From: Enchytraeus crypticus | Taxonomy: Eukaryota > Annelida > Clitellata > Enchytraeida > Enchytraeidae | Direction: 5' to 3' | Length of the DNA stretch: 64,000 nucleotides | NCBI GenBank assembly: GCA_905160935.1 | Contig: CAJHZI010000415.1 | Location: 1,166,001 to 1,230,000, forward strand | Shown here: positions 53,873 to 64,000 of the stretch, piece after piece | How the letters are laid out: every line of letters begins with the position of its first letter | Position numbering within the stretch: the first letter of the stretch is position 1 | The notes under the pieces: model-generated | The model's input: the letters and a program-made list of their open reading frames with translations, nothing else | The model's database searches: none | What the model was told of the DNA's origin: nothing | Position numbers and translations under genes: made by a program

Positions 53873-54381
53873 ATTAACCAAGAAAAGCATTGTAAAACCA
53901 CCTCAGAAGCTATATTTAGCAGAAGTTTAAGTTTTGTATTAAATCAGAGTCTTTGCTATGAATCAATTTATTGATCGATGTAGCGCATTCTCGGAGGTAT
54001 GCAGTAGAGTGTGAATATAAGCATTTGGACCGGCCGTTTTTCAGAACACCCCAGACAGTTCTTGTTACATGATTGAGTCAGTGAGGAGTGAACGCCTTCC
54101 TATGTACAAGTAGACGATCAAATGTTTAGCTCTTTGTTACTTCATGCCGTCAAATTTGACCCAATTTCAGAAGTTATGGTGCTCTAGTTTTATCCCACTA
54201 AATAATACTATGGCTCTGCTTATAATTAGTTGTGGTTTTGTTCGGGATATTATATAAGGCTATGAAAAAAATTATATGAGACTGTGCAAGTATCCATTAA
54301 TTGGGACTTCAGTTTAAAGATCATGTTTTTTGATAATCCGATTAAGTAAGAGAAAACCAGTTTTTCTTACTTTTGAGACTC

Positions 54382-54447
54382 ATAAATTTTATAAGAGCAC
54401 TCACTTTAGTCTAATCTGACTAAAGTGAGTGCTCTTATAAAATTTAT
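54382..54447. repeat. perfect 30-bp inverted repeat, 6-nt loop
   Basis: Left arm 54382-54411, loop TAATCT, right arm 54418-54447, with no mismatch. The arm contains AAGAGCACTCACTTTAGTC. Confidence 0.95.
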
Positions 54448-55119
54448 AAGGCTTTGGGCGCAACGTCTTAAGCGTCATTATATATTTATTACTCAACCTT
54501 TGTCCCAAATCTTATTCATTTGACCTCTGAATAGTTTCCTTTTCGAGCTTTTAGGTTGAGCTAGTGTTGCTTAAGTTAACACTTTTCAGCTGCGGTTAGT
54601 GCTAAAGTTAATTGATACTAATATTTTCAGTTACAGTTAGAGTTACAGTTAATTTAATGCCTTTCAGTTAAAGTTATAGTCTACTTTTCTAATTGTATTA
54701 ATATTAGGCTAACTGAAGCGTCATAAATGGTTTAATACAGTCTCTTTTGCATTCAAATTAATGTTTAGAAGTATTAAAAAGCTTACAATTACACATTTAC
54801 ATGTACATTACTGTTAAAGTTTGTGTCAATGCGTTGTTTTGTGTAATGCACTTCATTATAATCGGAACATTGCATTTATTGAGAGCATTAGTTCTCAATA
54901 AATGTTGTGCTCAAAACACAATACATTAGCCAGTATTTACAATTCTTCTATCAAAATTTAAATGTCATTATTGCAACATTCTAAACAAATTAGGCCTATG
55001 CTTAAAATTCATTTTCAGCAAGACTTTCATCTCCAAACTCTTAGTTAGGCGACTTCTTTTCTACCTGAGAGAAAGATTTTCTCATTTTATATTTTCTTTT
55101 TTCTAAATACCGAAAACAC

Positions 55120-55126
<7 letters not shown>

Positions 55127-55153
<27 letters not shown>
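55127..55153. repeat. (GA)n microsatellite
   Basis: Pure AG run. Confidence 0.9.
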
Positions 55154-55157
<4 letters not shown>

Positions 55158-55654
55158 TGTATATACCAGCGAGGACATTTCAGTACTTAATGAATGTTGG
55201 TTACAAAGAAAACAGCTAGATAACCTTGTGTATGGACACCGTTATATATAGCAGCAGGATTATATTTTAATATATATTATCTAGGAGTCCATACCTTGTG
55301 TCATACCATAAGTAAAATGGATGTTTATGAGTGACGGGAAATAGAATTAAACGGCACTATAAACAAAGATATCGAAAGGCAATAACCATGGAGAGGAAGG
55401 AGGAAATGGGCCTTAAACAAGCATCTATGCTTCCTGACCCAGTGTGCCGTTATGTTATGTTATGTTATGTTAAAGGACCGCTGCTTAAAAATTCACAATA
55501 TATTTTCTGTTATCACTTCTTTTCTATTGGTCAAACTTTAAAATCCTTTCAGTTACTATTAGAGTAACAGTTGGCTTTTATAACATTTCTAATAATTAGA
55601 GTTAATAATAACTTGTCTTATCTTTTACTCAGTTATCTTTTATATTTTCATTAT

Positions 55655-55715
55655 TATTACTATTATTATTATTATATATTACTATTATATATTATTATTA
55701 TTCATATTATTATTT
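55655..55715. repeat. (ATT)n microsatellite
   Basis: Imperfect TTA/ATT units. Confidence 0.85.
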
Positions 55716-56067
55716 TTTAATCAGTTATATTTTATATTTTATCTTTTAATCAGTTACTAATTACTTAAGTGGTTCAGTTACATATAATAGTAACAGCACT
55801 GGATTGATCTTTTGCGTATGATGATGTTGCGTAAATAGACAATGCTATTGGTGTGTGTCAGTTTCACTTTATCTTTTCTCAAATCTGCAAATTACGCAGT
55901 GGATGCCCATCAGCTTCGTGTTTAGCAAATCAAAAGTTTAATTAAACTTGCGGAGTGAAATTCCATCAGATGATGATCGTGTTTTAAGTGGAACTCATTC
56001 CTGAATCAAGAGCTTTCTTTAAAAGATGATATCAGCCTCATAAACTAATCAATCTGTACCATCAAAT

Positions 56068-56470
56068 AATCCAATCAATCAATCCTATCAATCAATCCTA
56101 TCAATCAATCAATCCTATAAATCAATCCTATAAATCAATCCTATCAATCAATCCAATCAATCAATCCTATCAATCAATCCTATCAATCAATCCTATCAAT
56201 CAATACTATCAATCAATCCTATCAATCAATCCTATCAATCAAGCCTATTAATCAATCCTATCAATCAATCCTATCAATCAATCCATCCTATCAATCAATC
56301 CAATCAATCAATCCTATCAATCAATCCTATCAATCAATCAAGCCTACTAATCAATCAGTCCCATAAATCAGTCAATCCCATCAACCAGTCCCATAAATCA
56401 ATGAGTTACATCAATCAATCTCATCAATTAAATCAGTCACATCACTCCATCTGATCAATCAATCAAATAT
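56068..56470. repeat. 13-bp TCAATCAATCCTA array
   Basis: About 25 copies of TATCAATCAATCC with decay at the 3' side (CCCATAAATCAGTC). Confidence 0.95.
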
Positions 56471-57274
56471 ATCTCATGAAGTTATTTACTATTGATGAAA
56501 CTTTAAATCAGAAATAATTCATTACAGAGATTTCGAAAAACTCCCAAGAAATAAGCTTAGGCCTACCTGTGGACAATATATGAGATGTTCGTATGTATAG
56601 GATTTACTTGTTTTACTGGAGAAGTTTTGGCGAATTGGAATATTTACTGTATTTATTTGAGTTTGTTGGCAATTCTATCTAATCTTTAGCTATGATTATA
56701 TATTAATGTCTACAGAAAGAATCTAAACAATCTCGAGTGCTAGGCTGATTAGAGACTTGGTGTGTGATATAATTTTTGAAACTAGATACATGCTTTAAAA
56801 AAAATTCATTTTAACTTCACGCATGACAGACGCACGTGCTGTTGTTTCCTTGCTTGAGTTGCTGTTTTGTGTTTATTTTAGTTATTCATTTCTTTCGATA
56901 ATTTTTAATAATCGTTGCCTTATTTAATAGTAAAACACAGTAGAGAACATAGCAGTCACTGAATTAAGAATAACCTTCACATTCCCCCTGGGTTTTTCAA
57001 ACCTGGTAACACTGGTCCTTTAAGTTGGTCTGCTATCCTGTTTATGTTATTTTAATACAAACCTAATGCGATATTGCTTAACTTCATTTATTGAAGTGCT
57101 CGCTAAACCATGATTGCTAATATCCGCCTGAAATACAAGCTAATTGTAGATTAGCTTGCTCAAGAACATTCTTATTTTCATTAATCTCAGTTTAATTTGC
57201 GAGCTTGTAGAAATGTTAGTAACTTGTTTTGTTAGAGTCAGATGTAGATATTTGATAGTATAGGTTGTTATACT

Positions 57275-57683
57275 TAAAATAGTTCCTCTACGCTCTGGGA
57301 GGCCGCATACGCCAATGTGCCACGAACGCATACAGCATTGAAACGCTGGAGTGCAACAGATAGGCGCTGCCATAGAAAGGCTTTTTCTAGTTGGTCGCCT
57401 GTAATGGCACTGGTTCTCCTGCCTAATTCGTTAATGAAGTCAGACGCGGCAGAGCTTCAGCAGCTGAGCCAGCAGCAGCGCATGAAAGACTGAGATTGCT
57501 TGCTGAGAATGTGTCCGTCACAGTGACATCCCAGCAGATACACTTGCCTTCTGCCCAAGGAATCTGAGATACACCGTCCGGTCGTTTCCCATCAGAGCGG
57601 CTCAAACCCTGGGGCTCTTTTATGGCCGGAATATTTGCGCGAGTACGGTTGTTATACTGGCCACGATTTTTTATCAACAACAA
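57275..57683 (-). mobile_element. LINE-E fragment with internal deletion
   Basis: Reverse frame: PAIKEPQGLSRSDGKRPDGV, WAEGKCICWDVTVTDTF and AAAGSAAE, then a jump and frame change to SDFINELGRRTSAITGD and WQRLSVALQRFNAVC. The stretch that normally links GSAAE to the DF-x-ELGRR block is missing. Confidence 0.7.
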
Positions 57684-57947
57684 GCAGCCACATGTCAGTA
57701 TTATGTTTTACTTTCGTTTTCAGGCGCCCAGGCACCCATATTCGAGATAATCCGAGAACGTTCACTCTATAGGTTACAGATATTTTAACCTAGATCTAGC
57801 CTTTAATTTGCAACGTTTTGCTCCATCCCTTCCCTATCTATTTCCTGGTTAAAGGAAAAAATGTTCAATTTTGACAAATCACGTGTCATTCCTAATCCAA
57901 TCAAATTAGACCAGCGCCTAAACGTCATTTTCTTTAATGCCCTTTAT

Positions 57948-58085
57948 CGTTGGTCTGATTTTCTGGATTTTAGAATTTGCACCATTTTTGGACCTTCTTT
58001 TTGCTCGCCGACTTGATTTTGTCTCAATAGTGCTCTATGTTGTCATTGACGACTGTAGCACACTAATGGTTGTTAGGTTAAGTTT
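57948..58085 (+). mobile_element. LINE-B 3' UTR copy
   Basis: GGTCTGATTTTCTGGATTTT, GCTCGCCGACTTGATTTTG and TGTCATTGACGACTGTAGCA match the LINE-B UTR closely. Confidence 0.65.
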
Positions 58086-58137
58086 TCAAAGCTATGGATA
58101 TACTGTTTTTATTTCGTTATCTTCTCATCTTCTACAA

Positions 58138-58424
58138 TCATCATCATCATCTTCCTTTGAATCCCAGTTTAACTAAGGTCGGGATACGAATAGACTGTCT
58201 CAAATCCTCTCTGACCTACATCATATCATTCATCAGTCAATCCCCTATTTGAGACTTTTCCATTCGTTTAAATTTTTATAGCAATTTCTGGAGCCTAGGC
58301 GCTCACCAACCGAATGCCCTTTCTGACGTTGGGGTGAATCTTAGTGCTTTAGTCGCCTTCTACGAAACGTGCAGTCACCGGTTGGTCAATTCTTCAAACA
58401 ACCAGGACACAACACGGGGAAGAT
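58138..58424 (-). mobile_element. GAT-tailed repeat, near full length
   Basis: About 290 bp. On the - strand it runs from TCCCCGTGTTGTGTCC through GAAGGCGACTAAAGCACT and GAGCGCCTAGGCTCCAGAAA to TGGGATTCAAAGGAAGATGA and a (GAT)n tail: a retroelement 3' end with a microsatellite tail. Confidence 0.7.
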
Positions 58425-58524
58425 TCTCATCTTCTACAAATTTTTAATAAATCATAACCTGCGCCACTCGATGTCGAAAACGTCAAGAAGAAATGAACGT
58501 GCTAAAGATGCCTATTGCCAATAG

Positions 58525-58651
58525 CGTTGATTTCATGCCACTGATATTGTTTAAAGTAACTATCAGGGTTACTTTAAACAATATCAGTGGCATGAAATCA
58601 ACGAAAGTAACCCTGATAGTTACCCTAGGTAACTATCAGGGTTACTTTCGT
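58525..58651. repeat. two overlapping perfect palindromes
   Basis: First: arms 58525-58560 and 58568-58603 (36 bp, 7-nt loop TATCAGG). Second: arms 58602-58623 and 58629-58650 (22 bp, loop CCTAG). Both share the block GTAACTATCAGGGTTAC. Confidence 0.95.
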
Positions 58652-59096
58652 TTTTCTCAAAACTATTCCGCAGCGAAGGACTTGTTTCACTTTCTCATTG
58701 CAAGCGCCAAGCGCTATCCCGCTTTTCAGAAAATGTCCTTGATTTTTCTACGTTAATGTAACTCTAATGCAAGATGTCGTGGTATTTCCTCGACAAGACT
58801 GTAAGGTACAGAGAAAAGGAAATAATGAACTAAATTAGACTTTTATAGGAGAATTAAGCGTTATAATATTGCTTTACTGCATTTACTCGATTTTATGAGT
58901 TTTTATTTTTTCTTATGTATTCTTCTTCCTATTTCGCATAGTAACTTGTTCGTATTTAGGTCTGCAAGATGCATGCAAGTGATGATATAGCCACCTATGT
59001 CAGTCTATGCCTTAAATGGGCGGGATTTGAGCTCTTTCACGTTATGACAATCATTGGCTGAAAGCGTGGGGCCTATGCTTCTTCACGAGATGGTTT

Positions 59097-59545
59097 GCGG
59101 TCTTATTTTAGATTTACTTCTTATTTTAGATTTACTTCTTATTTTAGATTTACTTCTTGTTTTAGATTTACTTCTTATTTTAGATTTACTTCTTGTTTTA
59201 GATTTACTTCTTATTTTAGATTTACTTCTTGTTTTAGATTTACTTCTTATTTTAGATTTACTTCTTATTTTAGATTTACTTCTTGTTTTAGATTTACTTC
59301 TTATTTTAGATTTACTTCTTGTTTTAGATTTACTTCTTATTTTAGATTTACTTCTTGTTTTAGATTTACTTCTTATTTTAGATTTACTTCTTGTTTTAGA
59401 TTTACTTCTTATTTTAGATTTACTTCTTGTTTTAGATTTACTTCTTATTTTAGATTTACTTCTTGTTTTAGATTTACTTCTTATTTTAGATTTACTTCTT
59501 GTTTTAGATTTACTTCTTATTTTAGATTTACTTCTTATTTTAGAA
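59097..59545. repeat. 18-bp minisatellite, block 1
   Basis: Unit TTAGATTTACTTCTTATT in strict or near-strict alternation with the TTGTT variant, about 25 copies, giving a 36-bp dimer period. Confidence 0.95.
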
Positions 59546-59835
59546 TTCTTATTTAGATTTTACTGTCTTGTTTAGGTTACTCTTATTTGATTATTCTTAT
59601 TTTGATTTACTTTTTATGTAGATTTACTTCTGTTTAGATTTACTTACTTATTTTAGATTATTCTTGTTTTAGATGGACTTCTTATTTTAAGATTTTTACT
59701 TTATTTGTCGATTTACTTCTTATTTTAGTTATTATTATTTTAGATGTTACTCTTATTTTAGATTAACTTCTTGTTTTAGATTTACTTCTGATTTTAGATT
59801 ACTTTTGTCTTTAGATTTACTTCTTCATTAGTGTA
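59546..59835. repeat. 18-bp minisatellite, decayed patch
   Basis: Same unit but with an insertion or deletion every 10-20 bases (GATTTTACTGTC, GATGGACTTC). It is flanked on both sides by nearly perfect copies. Confidence 0.85.
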
Positions 59836-61556
59836 CTCTTATGTTAGATTTACTTCTTGTTTTAGATTTACTTCTTATTTTAGATTTACTTCTTGTTTTA
59901 GATTTACTTCTTATTTTAGATTTACTTCTTATTTTAGATTTACTTCTTGTTTTAGATTTACTTCTTATTTTAGATTTACTTCTTGTTTTAGATTTACTTC
60001 TTATTTTAGATTTACTTCTTGTTTTAGATTTACTTCTTATTTTAGATTTACTTCTTGTTTTAGATTTACTTCTTATTTTAGATTTACTTCTTGTTTTAGA
60101 TTTACTTCTTATTTTAGATTTACTTCTTGTTTTAGATTTACTTCTTATTTTAGATTTACTTCTTGTTTTAGATTTACTTCTTATTTTAGATTTACTTCTT
60201 GTTTTAGATTTACTTCTTATTTTAGATTTACTTCTTATTTTAGATTTACTTCTTGTTTTAGATTTACTTCTTATTTTAGATTTACTTCTTGTTTTAGATT
60301 TACTTCTTATTTTAGATTTACTTCTTATTTTAGATTTACTTCTTATTTTAGATTTACTTCTTATTTTAGATTTACTTCTTATTTTAGATTTACTTCTTGT
60401 TTTAGATTTACTTCTTATTTTAGATTTACTTCTTATTTTAGATTTACTTCTTATTTTAGATTTACTTCTTATTTTAGATTTACTTCTTATTTTAGATTTA
60501 CTTCTTATTTTAGATTTACTTCTTATTTTAGATTTACTTCTTATTTTAGATTTACTTCTTATTTTAGATTTACTTCTTATTTTAGATTTACTTCTTATTT
60601 TAGATTTACTTCTTATTTTAGATTTACTTCTTATTTTAGATTTACTTCTTATTTTAGATTTACTTCTTATTTTAGTTTTACTTCTTATTTTAGATTTACT
60701 TCTTATTTTAGATTTACTTCTTATTTTAGATTTACTTCTTATTTTAGATTTACTTCTTATTTTAGATTTACTTCTTATTTTAGATTTACTTCTTATTTTA
60801 GATTTACTTCTTATTTTAGATTTACTTCTTATTTTAGATTTACTTCTTATTTTAGATTTACTTCTTATTTTAGATTTACTTCTTATTTTAGATTTACTTC
60901 TTATTTTAGATTTACTTCTTATTTTAGATTTACTTCTTATTTTAGATTTACTTCTTATTTTAGATTTACTTCTTATTTTAGATTTACTTCTTGTTTTAGA
61001 TTTACTTCTTATTTTAGATTTACTTCTTATTTTAGATTTACTTCTTATTTTAGATTTACTTCTTATTTTAGATTTACTTCTTATTTTAGATTTACTTCTT
61101 ATTTTAGATTTACTTCTTGTTTTAGATTTACTTCTTATTTTAGATTTACTTCTTATTTTAGATTTACTTCTTATTTTAGATTTACTTCTTATTTTAGATT
61201 TACTTCTTATTTTAGATTTACTTCTTATTTTAGATTTACTTCTTATTTTAGATTTACTTCTTATTTTAGATTTACTTCTTGTTTTAGATTTACTTCTTAT
61301 TTTAGATTTACTTCTTATTTTAGATTTACTTCTTATTTTAGATTTACTTCTTATTTTAGATTTACTTCTTATTTTAGATTTACTTCTTATTTTAGATTTA
61401 CTTCTTATTTTAGATTTACTTCTTATTTTAGATTTACTTCTTGTTTTAGATTTACTTCTTATTTTAGATTTACTTCTTATTTTAGATTTACTTCTTATTT
61501 TAGATTTACTTCTTATTTTAGATTTACTTCTTATTTTAGATTTACTTCTTGTTTTA
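59836..61556. repeat. 18-bp minisatellite, block 2
   Basis: About 95 copies. The first third keeps the 36-bp alternation. The rest is mostly the TTATT form, with the TTGTT variant every 6-9 units. Confidence 0.95.
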
Positions 61557-62394
61557 GTTTTGCTGCTACTTATTGTTTTACTTCTTCATATATCGTTGTA
61601 GTGAGTTTTTATATTTGTTTTTGACAAATTTTTCATTTGAAATTTTATTTCATTGTTGTTTATTTTCATTAGCATAATTTGACTTAAATTTGTCGATCGA
61701 CTTTTGAAACGTTCAGAGTCAATCCTAGTTAAGCGATGTAAACGACAAATACACGTGTACACGCACTTACAAAGTTACGTATATAATTAATCTGGTGGTT
61801 TCTGTCTGACTCTCATTGCTTCCGTTTTCGCCGAATTAATTACGAAAGATCAATTTATTTGGGTATTTTATTACGAGAAACTATTGACGCTGTCATCAAT
61901 TCAACGTGCGTACATTATGTCATGTTCACGTATATATAGGCTATTGGTTGTAGCCTCTGTAGCCTATAGGCATATAGGCTTACTTTATACTTCTTGTGTA
62001 CATCATCAGAGATATAGCTAACGGGGAAACTAGTTGGCCTATAGGCTGATGGGTTCTGTAATTGTTTCATGCCTATATAAGGCTTGATAATTTATTTGCT
62101 TATTAAACAACTTATTTGCTCAAGTTTTAAGCTTTATATATGCTTGCGTCGTTGCATGATCGTTAAAATTGCATGTATTATCAATGAAGATATATATTGC
62201 CAGCAATTGACTACCATAAATGATATAGAAATAATAAAATATAATTAAACTGTTTGTATTTCTTATTTTTACTGTCCAGAAGAATGCGATAGTATGAAAC
62301 AGCTTTACGTAATCTAATCACCTGTTGTAAATTTATTTCAGTTTGCTTGTACTGTTGGCCTACTACATAGGCCTGCCTAATTGCTTTTTAACAT

Positions 62395-62515
62395 CTAAAC
62401 TGAATTCTCTCACATCATCATCTTTGAATCCTCTCACATCATCATCTAAACTGAATCCTCTCACATCATCATCTAAACTGAATCCATTCACATCATCATC
62501 TAAACTGTTCCTGGA
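62395..62515. repeat. 27-bp minisatellite
   Basis: Unit CTAAACTGAATCCTCTCACA plus TCATCAT, about 4 copies. Confidence 0.9.
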
Positions 62516-62774
62516 AACAGTCTCGGGTAAAATGTCATAAGTTTATCTGACTCACCAATCAAACCAATTTCGAAAACCATGTTAGTCACTGAAGCTGTTT
62601 GCCAACTAACATTTACATTACAAGTTGCAATCGATTCACTCAAGTAGCCTATATTTGCATAAATCCATAATCTTTCGGGAAAACGAAAATTTGCCAATAT
62701 CCGTACTCGACTCTTTAGACCAAAACTTGAGTGCCTACCATAAAAAAGTAATCATTTGTTTAAAAAACGTAAAA

Positions 62775-63007
62775 GTAAACACGCATTATAGTGAAAAATC
62801 AACTATGTTGATATCTATCACTTTTAAAACCACATGTTTAAACCGTTAGGCAATTTAGACCCTTTTTCGAATAACCAGTCCAGTGAATGTCCGAGATGTT
62901 ACTCTCAGATCAGCGCAGCCGGGATTCAAACCCACGACGGTTCTATTCATCTCAGGATCTGTCATTTAAAACTTCACGACGTTACCTCTACGCTATTAAG
63001 ACATTCA
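62775..63007 (-). mobile_element. SINE-1 copy
   Basis: Reverse-strand full-length copy: 3' part at 62775-62870, B box complement GGGATTCAAACCC, A box near 62985-63000. Confidence 0.75.
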
Positions 63008-63374
63008 AAACTAATTATTTATATGTCATTGTTTCACATCATTAAAATTAGATATTAACTGGAGTTAAGATTCGTATGTTATGCTTTTGTATTAACATCT
63101 TATTTTTGTTATAACATATTCATGAAATGCTTCGTGCCATGCCCATATTAGGTACGATTTAGAATTAAATGATCTTTAGATTTGAGAGTAGGCTACTCTC
63201 ACGTACATGCATATAGTCCTAATTAAATGATCTCAGAAAAGATTTGGATGATTTTTAATATTTTAAATTAAGTGGTTAATTGATTTAAAATATGATAAAG
63301 TTTTCGAAATCTTGATTAGGTTTAGTTGAAAGATTCTTATTGAAATCTAAAATCCCTTTGATTGAATCTTATTC

Positions 63375-63756
63375 TAGTGCACTGTCTAACGGCAAATCCA
63401 TGACATTGAACTCTTCCTATCAATTCTATCCTCAGTTTTTCTTTTAAACTTGAAATATTTATGAATTTGATAGCAAATTATTCCGACATCTCATGTCTTG
63501 GACGTCCTCTAACTCTTTTCTCTTGCATTCTTACTTGTATTACATCCCACCTTATAATACGTCCTATCCGGCTCTTATTTCTATTTCTTATCATATTTTT
63601 TATTTGAAATTTTGTGAGCTTTTCCATCCTACTCCATAGCCACATTTCCAATGCCTCTGGTTTCCTGATACCCTCTTGCCTTAGTGTCACTCGTCTCGTA
63701 CAGATTTGTCGATTACACCAATGCTTTCCAACATTAATTTTTTGTGTTTTTTCCAA
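63375..63756 (-). mobile_element. LINE-A-like 3' fragment with ORF remnant
   Basis: Reverse-strand open frame 63478-63756 contains EALEMWLWSRMEK, RNRNKSRIGRIIRWD and GRPRHEM, the standard C-terminal pattern of non-LTR RT proteins. The diverged TGCACTGTCTAACGGCAAATC end follows. Probably a related subfamily to the other LINE-A copies. Confidence 0.7.
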
Positions 63757-63839
63757 AGCCTTTTATTATGAGTTCTTTTCTCTTTTCAAGGAGGAATATT
63801 AAACATAGCGATCTGATCTGACAACAAGGACAATCTTTA

Positions 63840-63965
63840 TTAATCCTAAATATCTACTAACCCTAACCCAAATCCAAACCTCAAATACAATCCTACCCCA
63901 AATCCCAACTCCAATCCCAACTCCAATCCTACTTCAATCCTACCCCTAATCCTAATCATATTCCT
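63840..63965. repeat. degenerate AATCCYA array
   Basis: ACTAACCCTAACCCAAATCC followed by AATCCCAACTCC-type units near the window's right edge. Confidence 0.7.
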
Positions 63966-64000
63966 AAGTCTTGTCCTTACATCAATTTGTTTAAGCGAAA

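Noticed and set aside
59831-61624. 597-codon open frame (YFRFTS repeats) and the overlapping 586-codon frame (LDLLLI repeats)
   Set aside because: Both arise from the 18-bp minisatellite, whose length is a multiple of 3. No start context, domain or codon bias supports translation.
63840-63965. Telomere or interstitial telomeric repeat
   Set aside because: Only one or two CCCTAA-like units; the rest is AATCCYA/CAACTCC, so it is better called a degenerate minisatellite.

Overview
This is an AT-rich nuclear genome window from an animal. It has split genes with GT-AG introns, two families of tRNA-derived SINEs, several LINE 3' ends and a very high load of microsatellites and minisatellites. The gene content (a tectonic, a KIAA1549-family membrane protein, a SOCS-type SH2 protein) points to a ciliated metazoan, probably an aquatic invertebrate. 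I cannot name the phylum from the sequence alone.

Layout. (1) About 334-3765, + strand: the last exons of a gene that starts left of the window. The product is basic and I do not recognise it. (2) 17186 down to 7212, - strand: a KIAA1549-like single-pass membrane protein. I rebuilt it as 8 exons whose phases all agree, giving about 719 codons with signal peptide, Ser/Thr-rich ectodomain, SEA-like region, one TM segment and a long cytoplasmic tail. (3) 17187-21228: the 4 kb divergent spacer, holding LINE and SINE copies. (4) 21229-33479, + strand: a complete tectonic-1 (TCTN1) gene in 14 phase-consistent exons, about 605-609 codons. (5) 33480-46321: intergenic or upstream-intron DNA full of retroelement fragments and repeats. 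(6) 46322-48068, + strand: the terminal coding exon of a SOCS-type SH2 protein with a long insert inside the SH2 domain and no visible SOCS box. (7) 48069-64000: gene-poor DNA with long simple repeats, two striking perfect palindromes, LINE fragments and an 18-bp minisatellite of about 2.4 kb.

The most interesting signal is in the introns. In the two complete genes, several arrays are copies of the exon-intron junctions themselves. A 33-bp unit repeats the donor of KIAA1549-like exon 4 about 25 times. A 46-bp unit repeats the donor of TCTN1 exon 13 about 12 times. The acceptor of TCTN1 exon 9 occurs three times. TTGA/GATT tetranucleotide arrays also lie directly upstream of at least five 3' splice sites, always in the same orientation relative to transcription. 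These genes therefore carry many near-consensus decoy splice sites and branch-point-like motifs.

TCTN1 belongs to the ciliary transition-zone complex. Nothing here links the other genes to it functionally, and the divergent pair is too far apart to be called a shared promoter.
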